From Acholoe squamosa (lineage: Eukaryota; Annelida; Polychaeta; Phyllodocida; Polynoidae): DNA of 64,000 nt. Numbering within the stretch: the stretch's first letter is position 1; the number at the start of each line of letters is the position of its first letter. Both the position numbers and the translations under genes were made by a program. Below the pieces are notes generated by a model. The model was not told the DNA's origin. It ran no database searches and saw only the letters and a list, made by a program, of their open reading frames with translations. The stretch covers positions 19,740,641 through 19,804,640 of the forward strand of contig OX439044.1 in NCBI GenBank assembly GCA_949317995.1. The letters are read 5' to 3'. Below are positions 1 to 9,400 of this stretch, one piece after another.

Positions 1-1787
1 AATGCCGATCCGTCTTCCATTGCACTCACCAAATTCTTCAGATTGACAGCTGCTGGCGACTGTTGTATCCTAGCCTTGTGCTTCATTTTGGTCTTTACTA
101 ATTTTGGCAACACTTCATCTTGCAATACCTCTACAGTTTCACCATTTAATACGGCCTTTATCCATGTCAGTTTCTTAACACTGTTCATTTGTAGCAAATC
201 GTTATTTACAAAAGTCACATTAGTTTCCATGTTCACATGACCACATCCTGCCAAGCTGTAAGGCATCCACGCCCCGGCAGTCATGAATGCGCAATCACAC
301 CCAATGTTCAATATGGCGTAATGATGCATGTTCACCTTAACAGGTGGGCTTGATTGACACATCAATTGACCTTGTATGTCGGGTCCCGATACCAAAGTAC
401 GACCCTTTCCCAGTGCTATCGCAAATGAAGGAAAATTTGGTTGCACTATATAGTTGATCTCACATGTTTCTGCTATGGCCACCTTGTCATTTCTTATTAG
501 TGCCGCCATGCACCCTCGCTCGGCTATTTTTCTCATGTGTGGAATATCTGGGCATACTGCTATTGAGTTGCCATGGCAACGCGCCCAATTCACCACTGGC
601 TCTGATATATAATACCGCCCATTCTTTGATATGGCTACTTCTGATGGCAATCCCTCTATTCTCGTCCCGTCAGCTTCTTTATTGGCCAGCCGCACTGGTA
701 CTGGAAACACCTTTACAGAGTATACACAAAATATGTGTTCCTCTGACACCACCGGAATCCTTATCTGCATCTTCACACGACCTTGGTGCTGATATACTCG
801 CACCACACTATTATCATAGTAATATTCAGGATCAGTAAAAGCGACTCTAAATCGTGGGTACGTAGCCTTTAGATATACTTCAGTGTTGATTATAGCTTCT
901 TTCAAATCTTCTCTAGTGACCAATTTTGATGATAGTTTTCTTCGTGATGCCAATCTTACCTCAGCTGCCATATCCTTTATCTCAATGAGTTCATTTAATA
1001 AATGAATGATATACCCCCATTTGACCCTTGTCAGCAGGCTTTCATGGTTGTATACAATGGATAGTTCATATAATGCCACACTGTGCATAGTTTGAGTTCT
1101 TTCCAGCAACTTCCGTCTCTTCAATGATATCTTAGCCATTTCATACAATTGTAACTGTCTATCAGCCAACTCTCCCACTTCCGCCATGACGTCCTCCAAG
1201 CCATTGCTAGTACTGGTGGCCAATGTTTTAATAACATCACGCATCTTATAATATGATGTCTTCAGCAATTGAATATCCTTTTCATTTCTGGCTACATCAT
1301 CAGCTCTCCCAGTGCCAAAAATATAGTACGACAACTCTCCTATAATATTTAGACCCGGTATACCTGCTCTCTTAGACCTTTTGACTTGTTGTTGTTCAGG
1401 TATGTTTTCCATCAGCTTTTCCACTTCCTCCTCTCTGGCCTGTATTAATTTTCTAATAATTTGATTCAACCATTCTTCTTTCTGTTTGATGTTGTCACAG
1501 GTATCTTCAAATAATAAGGTTCTGTTATGATGTTGAATATCACACATAACCTGCATATTCTTCACACATTGTTCATAAATACTTTCCATTTCCGGCTCTG
1601 GTAATCTATCTGGTATCTCTAATACAAACACTTGTGACACATGATTGTGCTCAGCCGTAGAAATACGTCTACCAGGTTGCAAAATGACACCTAATTCGGC
1701 TCTCTCTAAAGTCTCGAAAGTGTGCCTTCCAGCATCTACCACACCCCACAAGGAACATAAGACACATAGTATAGTTAGCCACGCCAT
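1..1787 (-). CDS. env: Env-like fusion glycoprotein, partial (runs off window)
   Basis: Reading the minus strand from an ATG at 1787 gives about 595 open codons to the window edge. The N-terminus (MAWLTILCVLCSLWG) is a typical signal peptide. Around residues 125-130 there is a furin-type site, RSKR, followed directly by a Gly/Ile-rich stretch (AGIPGLNIIGELSYYIFG) that looks like a fusion peptide. Next comes a long heptad-like helical region, then a Cys-containing ectodomain with N-glycosylation sequons. This is the layout of baculovirus F-type / errantivirus Env proteins; the family call rests on layout and the cleavage-site region, not on a database hit. The transmembrane anchor should lie beyond base 1. 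In related elements env is made from a spliced subgenomic RNA. It belongs to the fossil LTR element and its visible part looks open. Confidence 0.82.
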   Translation of the reverse strand, partial: MAWLTILCVLCSLWGVVDAGRHTFETLERAELGVILQPGRRISTAEHNHVSQVFVLEIPDRLPEPEMESIYEQCVKNMQVMCDIQHHNRTLLFEDTCDNIKQKEEWLNQIIRKLIQAREEEVEKLMENIPEQQQVKRSKRAGIPGLNIIGELSYYIFGTGRADDVARNEKDIQLLKTSYYKMRDVIKTLATSTSNGLEDVMAEVGELADRQLQLYEMAKISLKRRKLLERTQTMHSVALYELSIVYNHESLLTRVKWGYIIHLLNELIEIKDMAAEVRLASRRKLSSKLVTREDLKEAIINTEVYLKATYPRFRVAFTDPEYYYDNSVVRVYQHQGRVKMQIRIPVVSEEHIFCVYSVKVFPVPVRLANKEADGTRIEGLPSEVAISKNGRYYISEPVVNWARCHGNSIAVCPDIPHMRKIAERGCMAALIRNDKVAIAETCEINYIVQPNFPSFAIALGKGRTLVSGPDIQGQLMCQSSPPVKVNMHHYAILNIGCDCAFMTAGAWMPYSLAGCGHVNMETNVTFVNNDLLQMNSVKKLTWIKAVLNGETVEVLQDEVLPKLVKTKMKHKARIQQSPAAVNLKNLVSAMEDGSA

Positions 1788-2193
1788 TTCCTTCTTATTA
1801 TGGCTTCCGGTTACAGTTCGAGTTGGGCTACTACGACTCCTAACTGATCGCTCCTGGAATTTTTTATGGATCTTGAACACTTAATAAGCCCTATCGTGTC
1901 AGATAGTTCACCAGTTCATGACCCTTTTACCCCTTCCTGTATATATTTTCCCGTCACTCTAAACACGTGTGCCTTCCTCTCCTATCTAGCTGTACGTCTC
2001 TTCCATCTGATAACACCAATTTATTGGATTGGAGTCTTTGTCTCAGCGACTCCTCCTAATGTGCCCTCAATTTTTTTTACTATAGTTTTCACTATATTTT
2101 TGTTTTCTTATTTCAACTTCCCATCCCCTTTGGTTAGATACCTAGAATTAAATTCTCAGTCGATGCTTGACTTCCACCCTATTCGCACTGAAG
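1788..2193. other. Spacer between env start and antisense ORF
   Basis: Pyrimidine-rich on the plus strand. Open frames here are short and I could not assign one. In sense (minus) orientation this is where the env splice acceptor would be expected. On the plus strand it is the upstream region of the antisense ORF and contains T/A-rich runs, but I see no convincing core promoter. Confidence 0.4.
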
Positions 2194-3450
2194 ATGGCTA
2201 GCTATTCCAGCGTTTCTGTCAATGGCGCACTCGTCTATCTCCCGATAGATCGTCTCCAGCCCGGCTTCACCTACATCGTCGGCTGCAGAGACCTGTCCTC
2301 CACAGATGCTAACGTTACTCCGTGCATGCTAGTATGCACCGGACCGCAAGGCGCGACCATGCCCTCACACACCACCATTCGAGATCATCTACGCTTAGCT
2401 TGTAACATGACTGATATGACACTGCGCGTCATCCACCTGGATGGGATGCCCGATCCCAGTTACCGCCTGCAATCAACTGCTGCTGTTCCACCTATTCCTA
2501 CTCCTGCTTATCAACCAGCTTATGTCGACATCACTCCGCCTCCAGTCAACCCTACCACTCCTTTCGTGCCACCTTGGAATCCCACTCTGATGTCGCCCAT
2601 AGGTGCGCGTCCCACCTATAGCGCTATAGTGCCTGCTACCTCTGCTCCAAGCCTCGCATCCACCTTTACCTCCAATGCGCTACCAACTTGCACAGCGACC
2701 CTTCCTCTACGAGTGGACACCTCCCACCAATATTCTCTGCCTGCCAACTTCGCTGTGTCATCAACTTCTCGTCCATTGCCACCTCAGCATCACTCTTCAT
2801 ATGTAGACTACAATGTGTTTTCTCACCTTCCTGCTACTTCCGGTGTTTCGCCCTTACCATACACACCGTTGCTAACCACCACTGCACCTCTGACGTCCAG
2901 AACAACCCTAACATCCACATTTACCTATTCTGCCGCTGCTTCTCGTCCCTTTTCTACTACCAGCGCCACTACTTCCGGTCATTTTCCTGCTGTATCTTCA
3001 TTAATGATGCCTCACATCACCATCCGAGCTGCTCCAGCTGCAGATGCCCGCTCCACCTCGGCTTCTAGGTCTCCGCCTTCCTGTCTACATACGCCCGCTC
3101 TGGCCCTGACCTCTTCCACTTCCGGTCGGTTTACTTCATCTTCATCCACTGCAGCTTCACTTCCACACCTTCCAGTAATGTCGCCCTCGTTCTGGAGTAC
3201 TCTGGCTATCTCACCTGGACATCCACCCTTCTCACCGTTGACCTGTCATTCCAGCACCATGGCCTCTTCCTCACGACTGACTCACAGTTCTTCTACCATC
3301 ATATCTCTCTTGACATCTTCATCTGCTACCACTACGCGACATCATCCCTATCAGCTTCCTGCCAGACCACAAACCTCCCGTTCTTCTAATCTTGGAGGTC
3401 CTATCCTTCCAACATTGGCTTCCCCAGCTTCTACCCTCTCGCAGAAGTAA
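2194..3450 (+). CDS. Ser/Thr/Pro-rich ORF antisense to the LTR element
   Basis: A 418-codon frame on the strand opposite to gag, pol and env, with an ATG at 2194. The first ~95 residues have mixed composition (for example LVYLPIDRLQPGFTYIVG and TIRDHLRLACNMTDMTLRV) and could be a small folded domain. The remaining ~320 residues are Ser/Thr/Pro-rich and low in charge, like a mucin-type or disordered tail. The minus-strand frames here are closed, so it is not a shadow of a sense gene. Pyrimidine-rich DNA lowers stop frequency on this strand, but 418 clean codons is still long. The stop codon lies inside a consensus splice donor (GTAAGT at 3447), so the exon may be spliced onward. No family is recognised. 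Antisense genes are known in some retroviruses and plant LTR elements; whether this one is expressed is unknown. Confidence 0.5.
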   Translation: MASYSSVSVNGALVYLPIDRLQPGFTYIVGCRDLSSTDANVTPCMLVCTGPQGATMPSHTTIRDHLRLACNMTDMTLRVIHLDGMPDPSYRLQSTAAVPPIPTPAYQPAYVDITPPPVNPTTPFVPPWNPTLMSPIGARPTYSAIVPATSAPSLASTFTSNALPTCTATLPLRVDTSHQYSLPANFAVSSTSRPLPPQHHSSYVDYNVFSHLPATSGVSPLPYTPLLTTTAPLTSRTTLTSTFTYSAAASRPFSTTSATTSGHFPAVSSLMMPHITIRAAPAADARSTSASRSPPSCLHTPALALTSSTSGRFTSSSSTAASLPHLPVMSPSFWSTLAISPGHPPFSPLTCHSSTMASSSRLTHSSSTIISLLTSSSATTTRHHPYQLPARPQTSRSSNLGGPILPTLASPASTLSQK

Positions 3451-4655
3451 GTATATTTCCCTAGCGATTCATACTTTGATTCCTAGAGACGCTCACTTCG
3501 TTCTTGTAATAAGATACTATACACATATTTTCTTTTAAAATATCTGCATAAGCTAACTCTATAAAGTCGCTGAGCTCCTCTGATTTGTGAGTAGTGGCGA
3601 TCACATTCACAGTCTCAGGTGTATAACTGATCTCATTAATACACCCCTATGACTGAATTTTATGTGTCCTAATACCTTCTTAGAAAAGAATTTCACTCAC
3701 ACTTATTTTTGAATATATATCTACAGCTATAGACATCGTATTTCTTTTCTCAGAGTCTGGGCTTCCTAAATAATTAAACCATTATAGGCTCTGGTTCTTT
3801 AACAGAATGCCTTACTTCTGGACAAATATATCCTTTAAATTTAGGCCTCTTAATTATGGACCTTGTTACTGGAGTCATTCTATGTGTGTCGCGACTGTGG
3901 TCCTGCTGGTTCCGACTAGTGTTTCCATTCACCCTTAGACAACTTATAAGGTGCCCCATAGTGGTTGCCTCCTGTATGTGATGCACTTCTTTCTCTTTAT
4001 CTCATATACCTGCTTTATTTACTATCTTCAGTTCTTCTCCCGCTTCATCTGCTGATGATGATGATGCCTCTACTCCTACTAGTCCTTAAATCTTCACTTC
4101 AGGTATGTATTTATATTAAATGCATCCTAAATGGATCCGACCTTTTACAATTTTCCACAAACTGTATTAAGTAGTTAAGTCTTATCCATAGAGTAGGGTG
4201 TATCTGAGCCTTAATATCTCTACCCTCTCTACAGTGGGCGATGATTCCTTTCCTTCAGTAAATTATTACTGATCTCCATTAATTCATCTCAACCGCTATG
4301 AACCTTCCGTTGTCTATGATCCAGGCTTTTCCACTAGAACTCATGTTTATAGCTTATCTAAACTGCTGATTATGTTGTCTTGTCCTGGTTATGTCCGCGT
4401 AGCATGCTAGTTGTTCTATCTTGTTAAACTTTTGAGTGTAGTCTGTATCTGTTGCTCGCCGATGTCTGTACAGCTGAAGTTCCACTCCTGCACTGCCAAC
4501 TGTCTTGCTTGTCATTGCATCTTATCTCTTTCTTTACCTGCGCATGTCTGCTCTCTTCCCCCCCCCCCTCTTCTGTTACTGGGCTCTTAATATACATATG
4601 TCTGTCTCAGTGTCCGGCACTTCCCCCCCCCCCCTTTTTTTTCTCACTCTCGTGT
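3451..4655. other. Accessory-region spacer of the LTR element
   Basis: No gene is supported. A minus-strand frame of about 60 codons (3774-3986, first ATG at residue 10 of a GTG-opened frame) has reasonable composition but no recognisable motif. Plus-strand frames are short and pyrimidine-driven. Two acceptor-like pyrimidine tract plus AG sites lie at about 3725 and 3753 on the plus strand, downstream of the donor that ends the antisense ORF. Confidence 0.35.
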
Positions 4656-4997
4656 TCATTCCCCCGCTGGCTCTGTTTCCGCGCCGTCATTCTCGCGCTG
4701 TCTTTTCTGTCTCTTTCCTCCTGTACCCCATTCTTTCCAGGCATCTGGAGCTGCAAATACTGCCATGGTTATTTGCTGTATTTTCCATGCAGTATTCTTA
4801 CTTTCCTCAGGTAGTTTCCTAACCCAAGTTTTCACTTCACCTTTCATTCCCCACAATAATAATGCCACATATTCCATTTCCCCTAGATCATATATTCTCT
4901 TAATCAAATCCATGTCGTAGAAATATTCTTCTATCTTTTCTCCTGGTGCTCCTCTAAAGGTAGGTGGCGTTATACTGATACCTGCCATTTTGTACAT
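4656..4997 (-). CDS. Small Gag-capsid-like accessory ORF
   Basis: 113 codons from an ATG at 4997. Residues ~8-70 share a pattern with the capsid start of this element's own Gag: here PPTFRGAPGEKIEEYF, in Gag LPSFNGEPGEDYRRYF, each followed at similar spacing by a Gly-Lys-containing helix, a Trp and a Pro-Glu motif (WVRKLPEE here, WMDGIPEGEK in Gag). This suggests a paralogous or captured copy of the Gag capsid N-terminal half placed downstream of pol. The tail is Lys/Arg/Glu-rich (GGKRQKRQREND). It overlaps no other sense frame. Whether it is made, or modifies particle assembly, is unknown. The resemblance was judged by eye. Confidence 0.5.
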   Translation of the reverse strand: MYKMAGISITPPTFRGAPGEKIEEYFYDMDLIKRIYDLGEMEYVALLLWGMKGEVKTWVRKLPEESKNTAWKIQQITMAVFAAPDAWKEWGTGGKRQKRQRENDGAETEPAGE

Positions 4998-5087
4998 TTC
5001 TTTAACCCCTCACAACGTTCCCTTAACAGGTATTGTATTTTATAACCATACAGTCCCTCTGTTCTTTCCTATCAACTCATATTCTTT

Positions 5088-5573
5088 CTAGTTATATTTA
5101 TCAAAGTCTTCAATTACATCCTCCTCCTCCAGGGTCGTCTCATTGTCTTTAACCCCGGATGTTAATACTCCTTGGGTGATATGCTTTCCCTTTTGCTTCA
5201 GTTTAAACATTTCCCAAGTTTCATCTCTTTGTCTACACTGCCTGCATCGTTTCCCTCTACTAGTCTTGCGATGCCTCCTACACTTTCTTGAGAAAAAGAA
5301 TGCATTAGTCACACTCCCTACTCCATATTTAAAGTGATGTCTGTTTACTTGTTCCCTCAAATATCTTGGCAATCTCGCGATGTCCAATTTCAGTTTTGAT
5401 ATTTTCTGCATTACTATATCCTGTAACGTCGCCCCATTGTATCTGAATACCTTCGGCAATGAATATCCAAATCCATATATAGCATCCAGCGCGTCTTCTA
5501 CCTGTTGTCCCCTATATCTCCCTGCCTTTACTATAGATGGTGCTCTCTTTCCCGCATCCTCACTAGTGGACAT
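5088..5573 (-). CDS. Basic accessory ORF downstream of the zinc-finger ORF
   Basis: 161 codons from the ATG at 5573. This A is also the last base of the upstream ORF's TAA stop, giving TAATG. The first half contains a region with predicted helix (GQQVEDALDAIYGFGYSLPK); the middle is strongly basic and Cys-containing (RKCRRHRKTSRGKRCRQCRQ), suggesting nucleic-acid binding or a nuclear localisation signal; the C-terminus is acidic (TTLEEEDVIEDFDKYN). No family is recognised. Its position between pol and env and its overlap with the preceding ORF suggest an accessory protein made from the same RNA. The same frame is open a further 26 codons upstream without an ATG. Confidence 0.5.
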   Translation of the reverse strand: MSTSEDAGKRAPSIVKAGRYRGQQVEDALDAIYGFGYSLPKVFRYNGATLQDIVMQKISKLKLDIARLPRYLREQVNRHHFKYGVGSVTNAFFFSRKCRRHRKTSRGKRCRQCRQRDETWEMFKLKQKGKHITQGVLTSGVKDNETTLEEEDVIEDFDKYN

Positions 5574-6160
5574 TATATGAGATGTTTTATCCCATGTACC
5601 TGTTCCAGGTGTTTGGCCGCTCCTGCCGCTGTTGCTGTTGTTCTGCCACAAATGTGACAGAGCCTTGATGTCACTTGTCTTCTGCTGTAATACTCTTCTA
5701 TCAATATGTCATCCAATCTGATTGATGTATCCAGCACAAATTCATCGTCTTTACTATAAAATATTGATGGTTCTGTCTGTGTCGCTGTTTCTGTGGTCTG
5801 GGTCTCTCTCTTAACTATACCACCGGTGCCTTGTAGAGTGGCATCCAACAACCACTCCCATTCTGTCTGTCCCACAGTGATGTCACGTATGCTATCCCAT
5901 ATGTTTCCCTGATGATTTACCAAGACCTCGGCTTGAGCTGCTTCCACCACCTGTATTGGCTCTTGCGCTGAGCTTGGTTGGCCTGACGTTGAAGTCGCAC
6001 CAAATCCTTTTTCATTTGTTTCTGTTGTTGTTGAACTTGCTGCAGACACTGTGCTCCTTTCATTGTAAGTGCTATCGCAATAGTTGTCTTGAATCATCCA
6101 CGTATTATAGTATTGTTGGTATTGCTGTTCTCCAACACTATCGTACCAGCTATCTGCCAT
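5573..6160 (-). CDS. C2H2 zinc-finger accessory ORF
   Basis: 195 codons, ATG at 6160, 328 bp downstream of the pol stop. The N-terminus is rich in Tyr, Gln, Ser and Thr. The C-terminus has one C2H2 finger: C168-X2-C171-X12-H184-X4-H189 in LCHICGRTTATAAGAAKHLE and the next residues. A single finger plus an acidic, Thr-rich body could be a nucleic-acid-binding or transcription accessory factor; this is inference. It is not a Gag zinc knuckle (C-X2-C-X4-H-X4-C). It sits in the pol-env interval, where complex retroviruses keep regulatory genes. No homologue is recognised. Confidence 0.55.
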   Translation of the reverse strand: MADSWYDSVGEQQYQQYYNTWMIQDNYCDSTYNERSTVSAASSTTTETNEKGFGATSTSGQPSSAQEPIQVVEAAQAEVLVNHQGNIWDSIRDITVGQTEWEWLLDATLQGTGGIVKRETQTTETATQTEPSIFYSKDDEFVLDTSIRLDDILIEEYYSRRQVTSRLCHICGRTTATAAGAAKHLEQVHGIKHLI

Positions 6161-6487
6161 CCGTCCATCAGCACCTGCTATTTACTGTGAGGTCTTATCT
6201 CGTCCCTCGTTGTGCGCGCACTGCCACCTCCTGATGCATCTCCTCCTGCATATACCTGTTGCGCTGGCCTCCCCCCCCCCTCCCCTCTTTTCCTACCTTG
6301 CCCTACTTTTCCCTTTTCTTTGTGTATCGCCCTCCTTTCCGTCTACCTGCATGAGTCAGCTTGACCTGCTCCTCCGGGCGGCCCCTCCCCCTTCGGCACC
6401 TGCATCACCCCCCCTTCTCCCTCATAGCAACACACGTGAATACTACAGGATTATCGCCCATCCTGTAGCATCCCGTCTAAGCTCACC

Positions 6488-9400
6488 CTATTCTCCATCG
6501 CTGGATGAGCTGAGCTCCTCTCTGCCTCTCCTGTGATGCTTACAAATCGGTCCCTTTGGAATGATATGTTCACTGCTAGATTCCTCACTCATAATAGCCC
6601 CTGCAGCCAATTGCGCTCTCCTATCTCTTTGCCTCCGTCTTCTCTCAGCCCTATCCTCTCTCTCTTTTCTTTTCTGTCTCCTCTCCATTTCTTCTCTCTC
6701 TCTTTCTTCGTCCATCTGCCTCTTCACCTCGACATTTCTCACTCTACCCTTCCTTTTCTCTTCATTATCCTGTCTTCGGCCACCCTCGACCTTATCAATA
6801 TCACTATCCTGTAACCCTTTCTTTTTACACCAATTATCAACCACAGCTTCCTGCCTGTGCTTCTCCCGGCTATCTCGCCGTACAACTCCATCTTTCTCAT
6901 TATCAGATTCCTGTATAGGTGCGCGCGGTCCAGCTCCGGCCACCTCTCTCTTTTTCTCATGTGCACTTCTATCGTCGTCTGACGTATTCAATTTGTTCTC
7001 CTTATCAGCGCCCGCTAACGCTGTATCCTCCAGACCAGATGAAGGATGTTCCACCTCAGTCACCCCTCTCGGGTTCTCATGTCCTATGTCTTCTTTATCC
7101 ACTTGTGATTCCACTTCTGACTTATCCACTTCCACAGACCTCTCATCTTTGGCTACTCCTTCGTCATTTTCACCCTCCCCTTTGTATGCTCTCTTCAGTT
7201 TATTCACATTTACCAAGTGAGGTATCTCTTTGCCCGTCTTCACTGCTCTCAACCTCACCCTGTTATCCCCCACCACTTCTATTACCCTATGTGGCCCCGT
7301 GTATCTACCAGCAAACTTCGATGTATTATTCACCGCGCATTTCGGATCATAGTAATATACCCACTCCCCTTCTATAAAAGAGACAGGTCGTGCCCGTCCA
7401 TCCAATCTACGTCTGAGCTGCTCCTCATACCTAGCAGTATGAGCGTTGGCCGCCTCTTGTAATAACTGTATGCTATGATTTGTTCTAAGAAACCAATCCC
7501 TCTCAGATGGAACTTTAGGCAGTGGCCTTTCCTCAGCAAAGGACATAGCCACTGGATCCCTCCCGAATTGTAGTGCATATGGTGAAAACCCCGTCCTCAT
7601 ACTAATATTGGAGCGCACTGTCCACAATGCAATGGGTAACAGTTCTGGCCAGTGTTCATGATCCTCGGTCACATAGCATCCTATCGTATCCTCTAATGAT
7701 TTATGCAATCTTTCAACCCTGGCATTTCCGGTCGGATTCCTAGAAGACGTAAACCTCTGTTTGGTTGATAGTCTAGCTGTGACCTCACGAAAAACCTGAC
7801 CCATATATGTAGACCCTCTGTCGCTGCACAGCACTTCCACCTTGCCGTACCTACACACGATCTCCCGTAGAAACACCCCAGCTGCCGTGTGCGCAGTTGT
7901 GTCTCTAGTACAAAATGCCTCCGGCCATCCCGTCAGAAGGTCTATGAAGGTCATAATATATTTATAACCTTCTTTGGACCTACGTAGTGGCCCAACAAAA
8001 TCTGTCTGTATCACTTGCCATGGATAATCCGGCGTATCCCATGACCTTGCCTTGGCCCTAAAATGAGGTGCTCTTTTTCTCAACGCGCACCTTTCACATA
8101 GCCGCACGTACCTAGCTATGTCCACCATCATATTTTTCCAATAAAACCGAGCCTGTACCTTTGTATTCAACGCCACTGTTCCCACATGTCCTCCGCACAT
8201 GATATCATCATGCATGAGATAGAGCACTCTATTCACCATAGCCTTAGGCACCACTATTCTTGGGTTTAGGTCAGCTATAGGCCCACCCCTCTTTCTAGCT
8301 GGTTTTATATACTTGCATAACAATCCATCCTTCATACCCATGAAATCAGCATTATGTAAAATCCCTCGCGCCTTTTCCTCATCCACTGGCAATTCATCTC
8401 CCGCCAAATATCTCATCATCCCCCTGCAGAATCCATCCTTCCACTGCTCCTGAATGAAGGTTTCCCTATCCAATTCCTCCCCTATCAGTTCCATCACGAG
8501 TAACTCACATCCCACCTCAGGCTCAAACTCCCCCGACTCCTCGCCAGGTATATCCTGTCCCACTGCCAACGGCACTCTGGATATAAAATCCGGCAGGTAG
8601 TGAGTGGCTCCCGGCTCATACCTAATCTCATAGTCAAAGTCAGTCATTGCTAAACCCCATCTAGTCAACCTTTTGGATGGAGCCTTACTGGCTTGTTGAA
8701 GCAAAGGTATTAATGGTTGATGGTCTGTTATTATCGTGATCTTAGCCCCAGTCAGCATATCCTCAAATTTCTTCAATACTCTTATAACAGCTAGGCCTTC
8801 TTTCTCTGTTATAGTGTAGTTTCTTTCAGCCTTTGTAAATGTATACCCATAATATGTTACCGGTCTCAGCAATCCATCCCTCTTTACACAGATGGCCGCT
8901 CCACATGCGCCATCCGAAGCATCTGTTAAGACATAAAAGTGGCCTCCAATCTCTGGGTGAACCAATAACGGTGTGCTTGCTAATGCTGCTTGTATTTTCT
9001 TGAATGACACTTCACACTCATCCGTCCACTTAAATGGCACCTTGATTTTCAACAAATTATTCAGAGGCATCGACAAAACAGCATAGTTAGGAATAAAACT
9101 CCTGTAATAATTACAAAGCCCCAGAAAGGATCGAGTTGTATGTTCATTATACGGTCTACCAAATTCCTGCACCTTTCTGATCACTTTAGATTGCGTCTGC
9201 ACTCCTTCAGCATTAATAATGTGCCCCAAAAACTTGATTTCCGCTTTGCCCCACTCACACTTTTCTGGCTTGACCGTTAAACCTGCTTTACCTAAAGCTG
9301 CCAATACTCTGCCGACATTAGTAATATGGCTGTCCACATCTGGATCAAAGATAATAATATCGTCTAGGTAGGCTAGACAAGTACGTGGTATTAAGCCTCC

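Noticed and set aside
6488-7578. Long plus-strand Ser/Leu-rich frames opposite pol
   Set aside because: They are shadows of the charged pol tail; the pyrimidine-rich complement has few stops. Unlike the 2194-3450 frame they lie opposite a firm sense gene.
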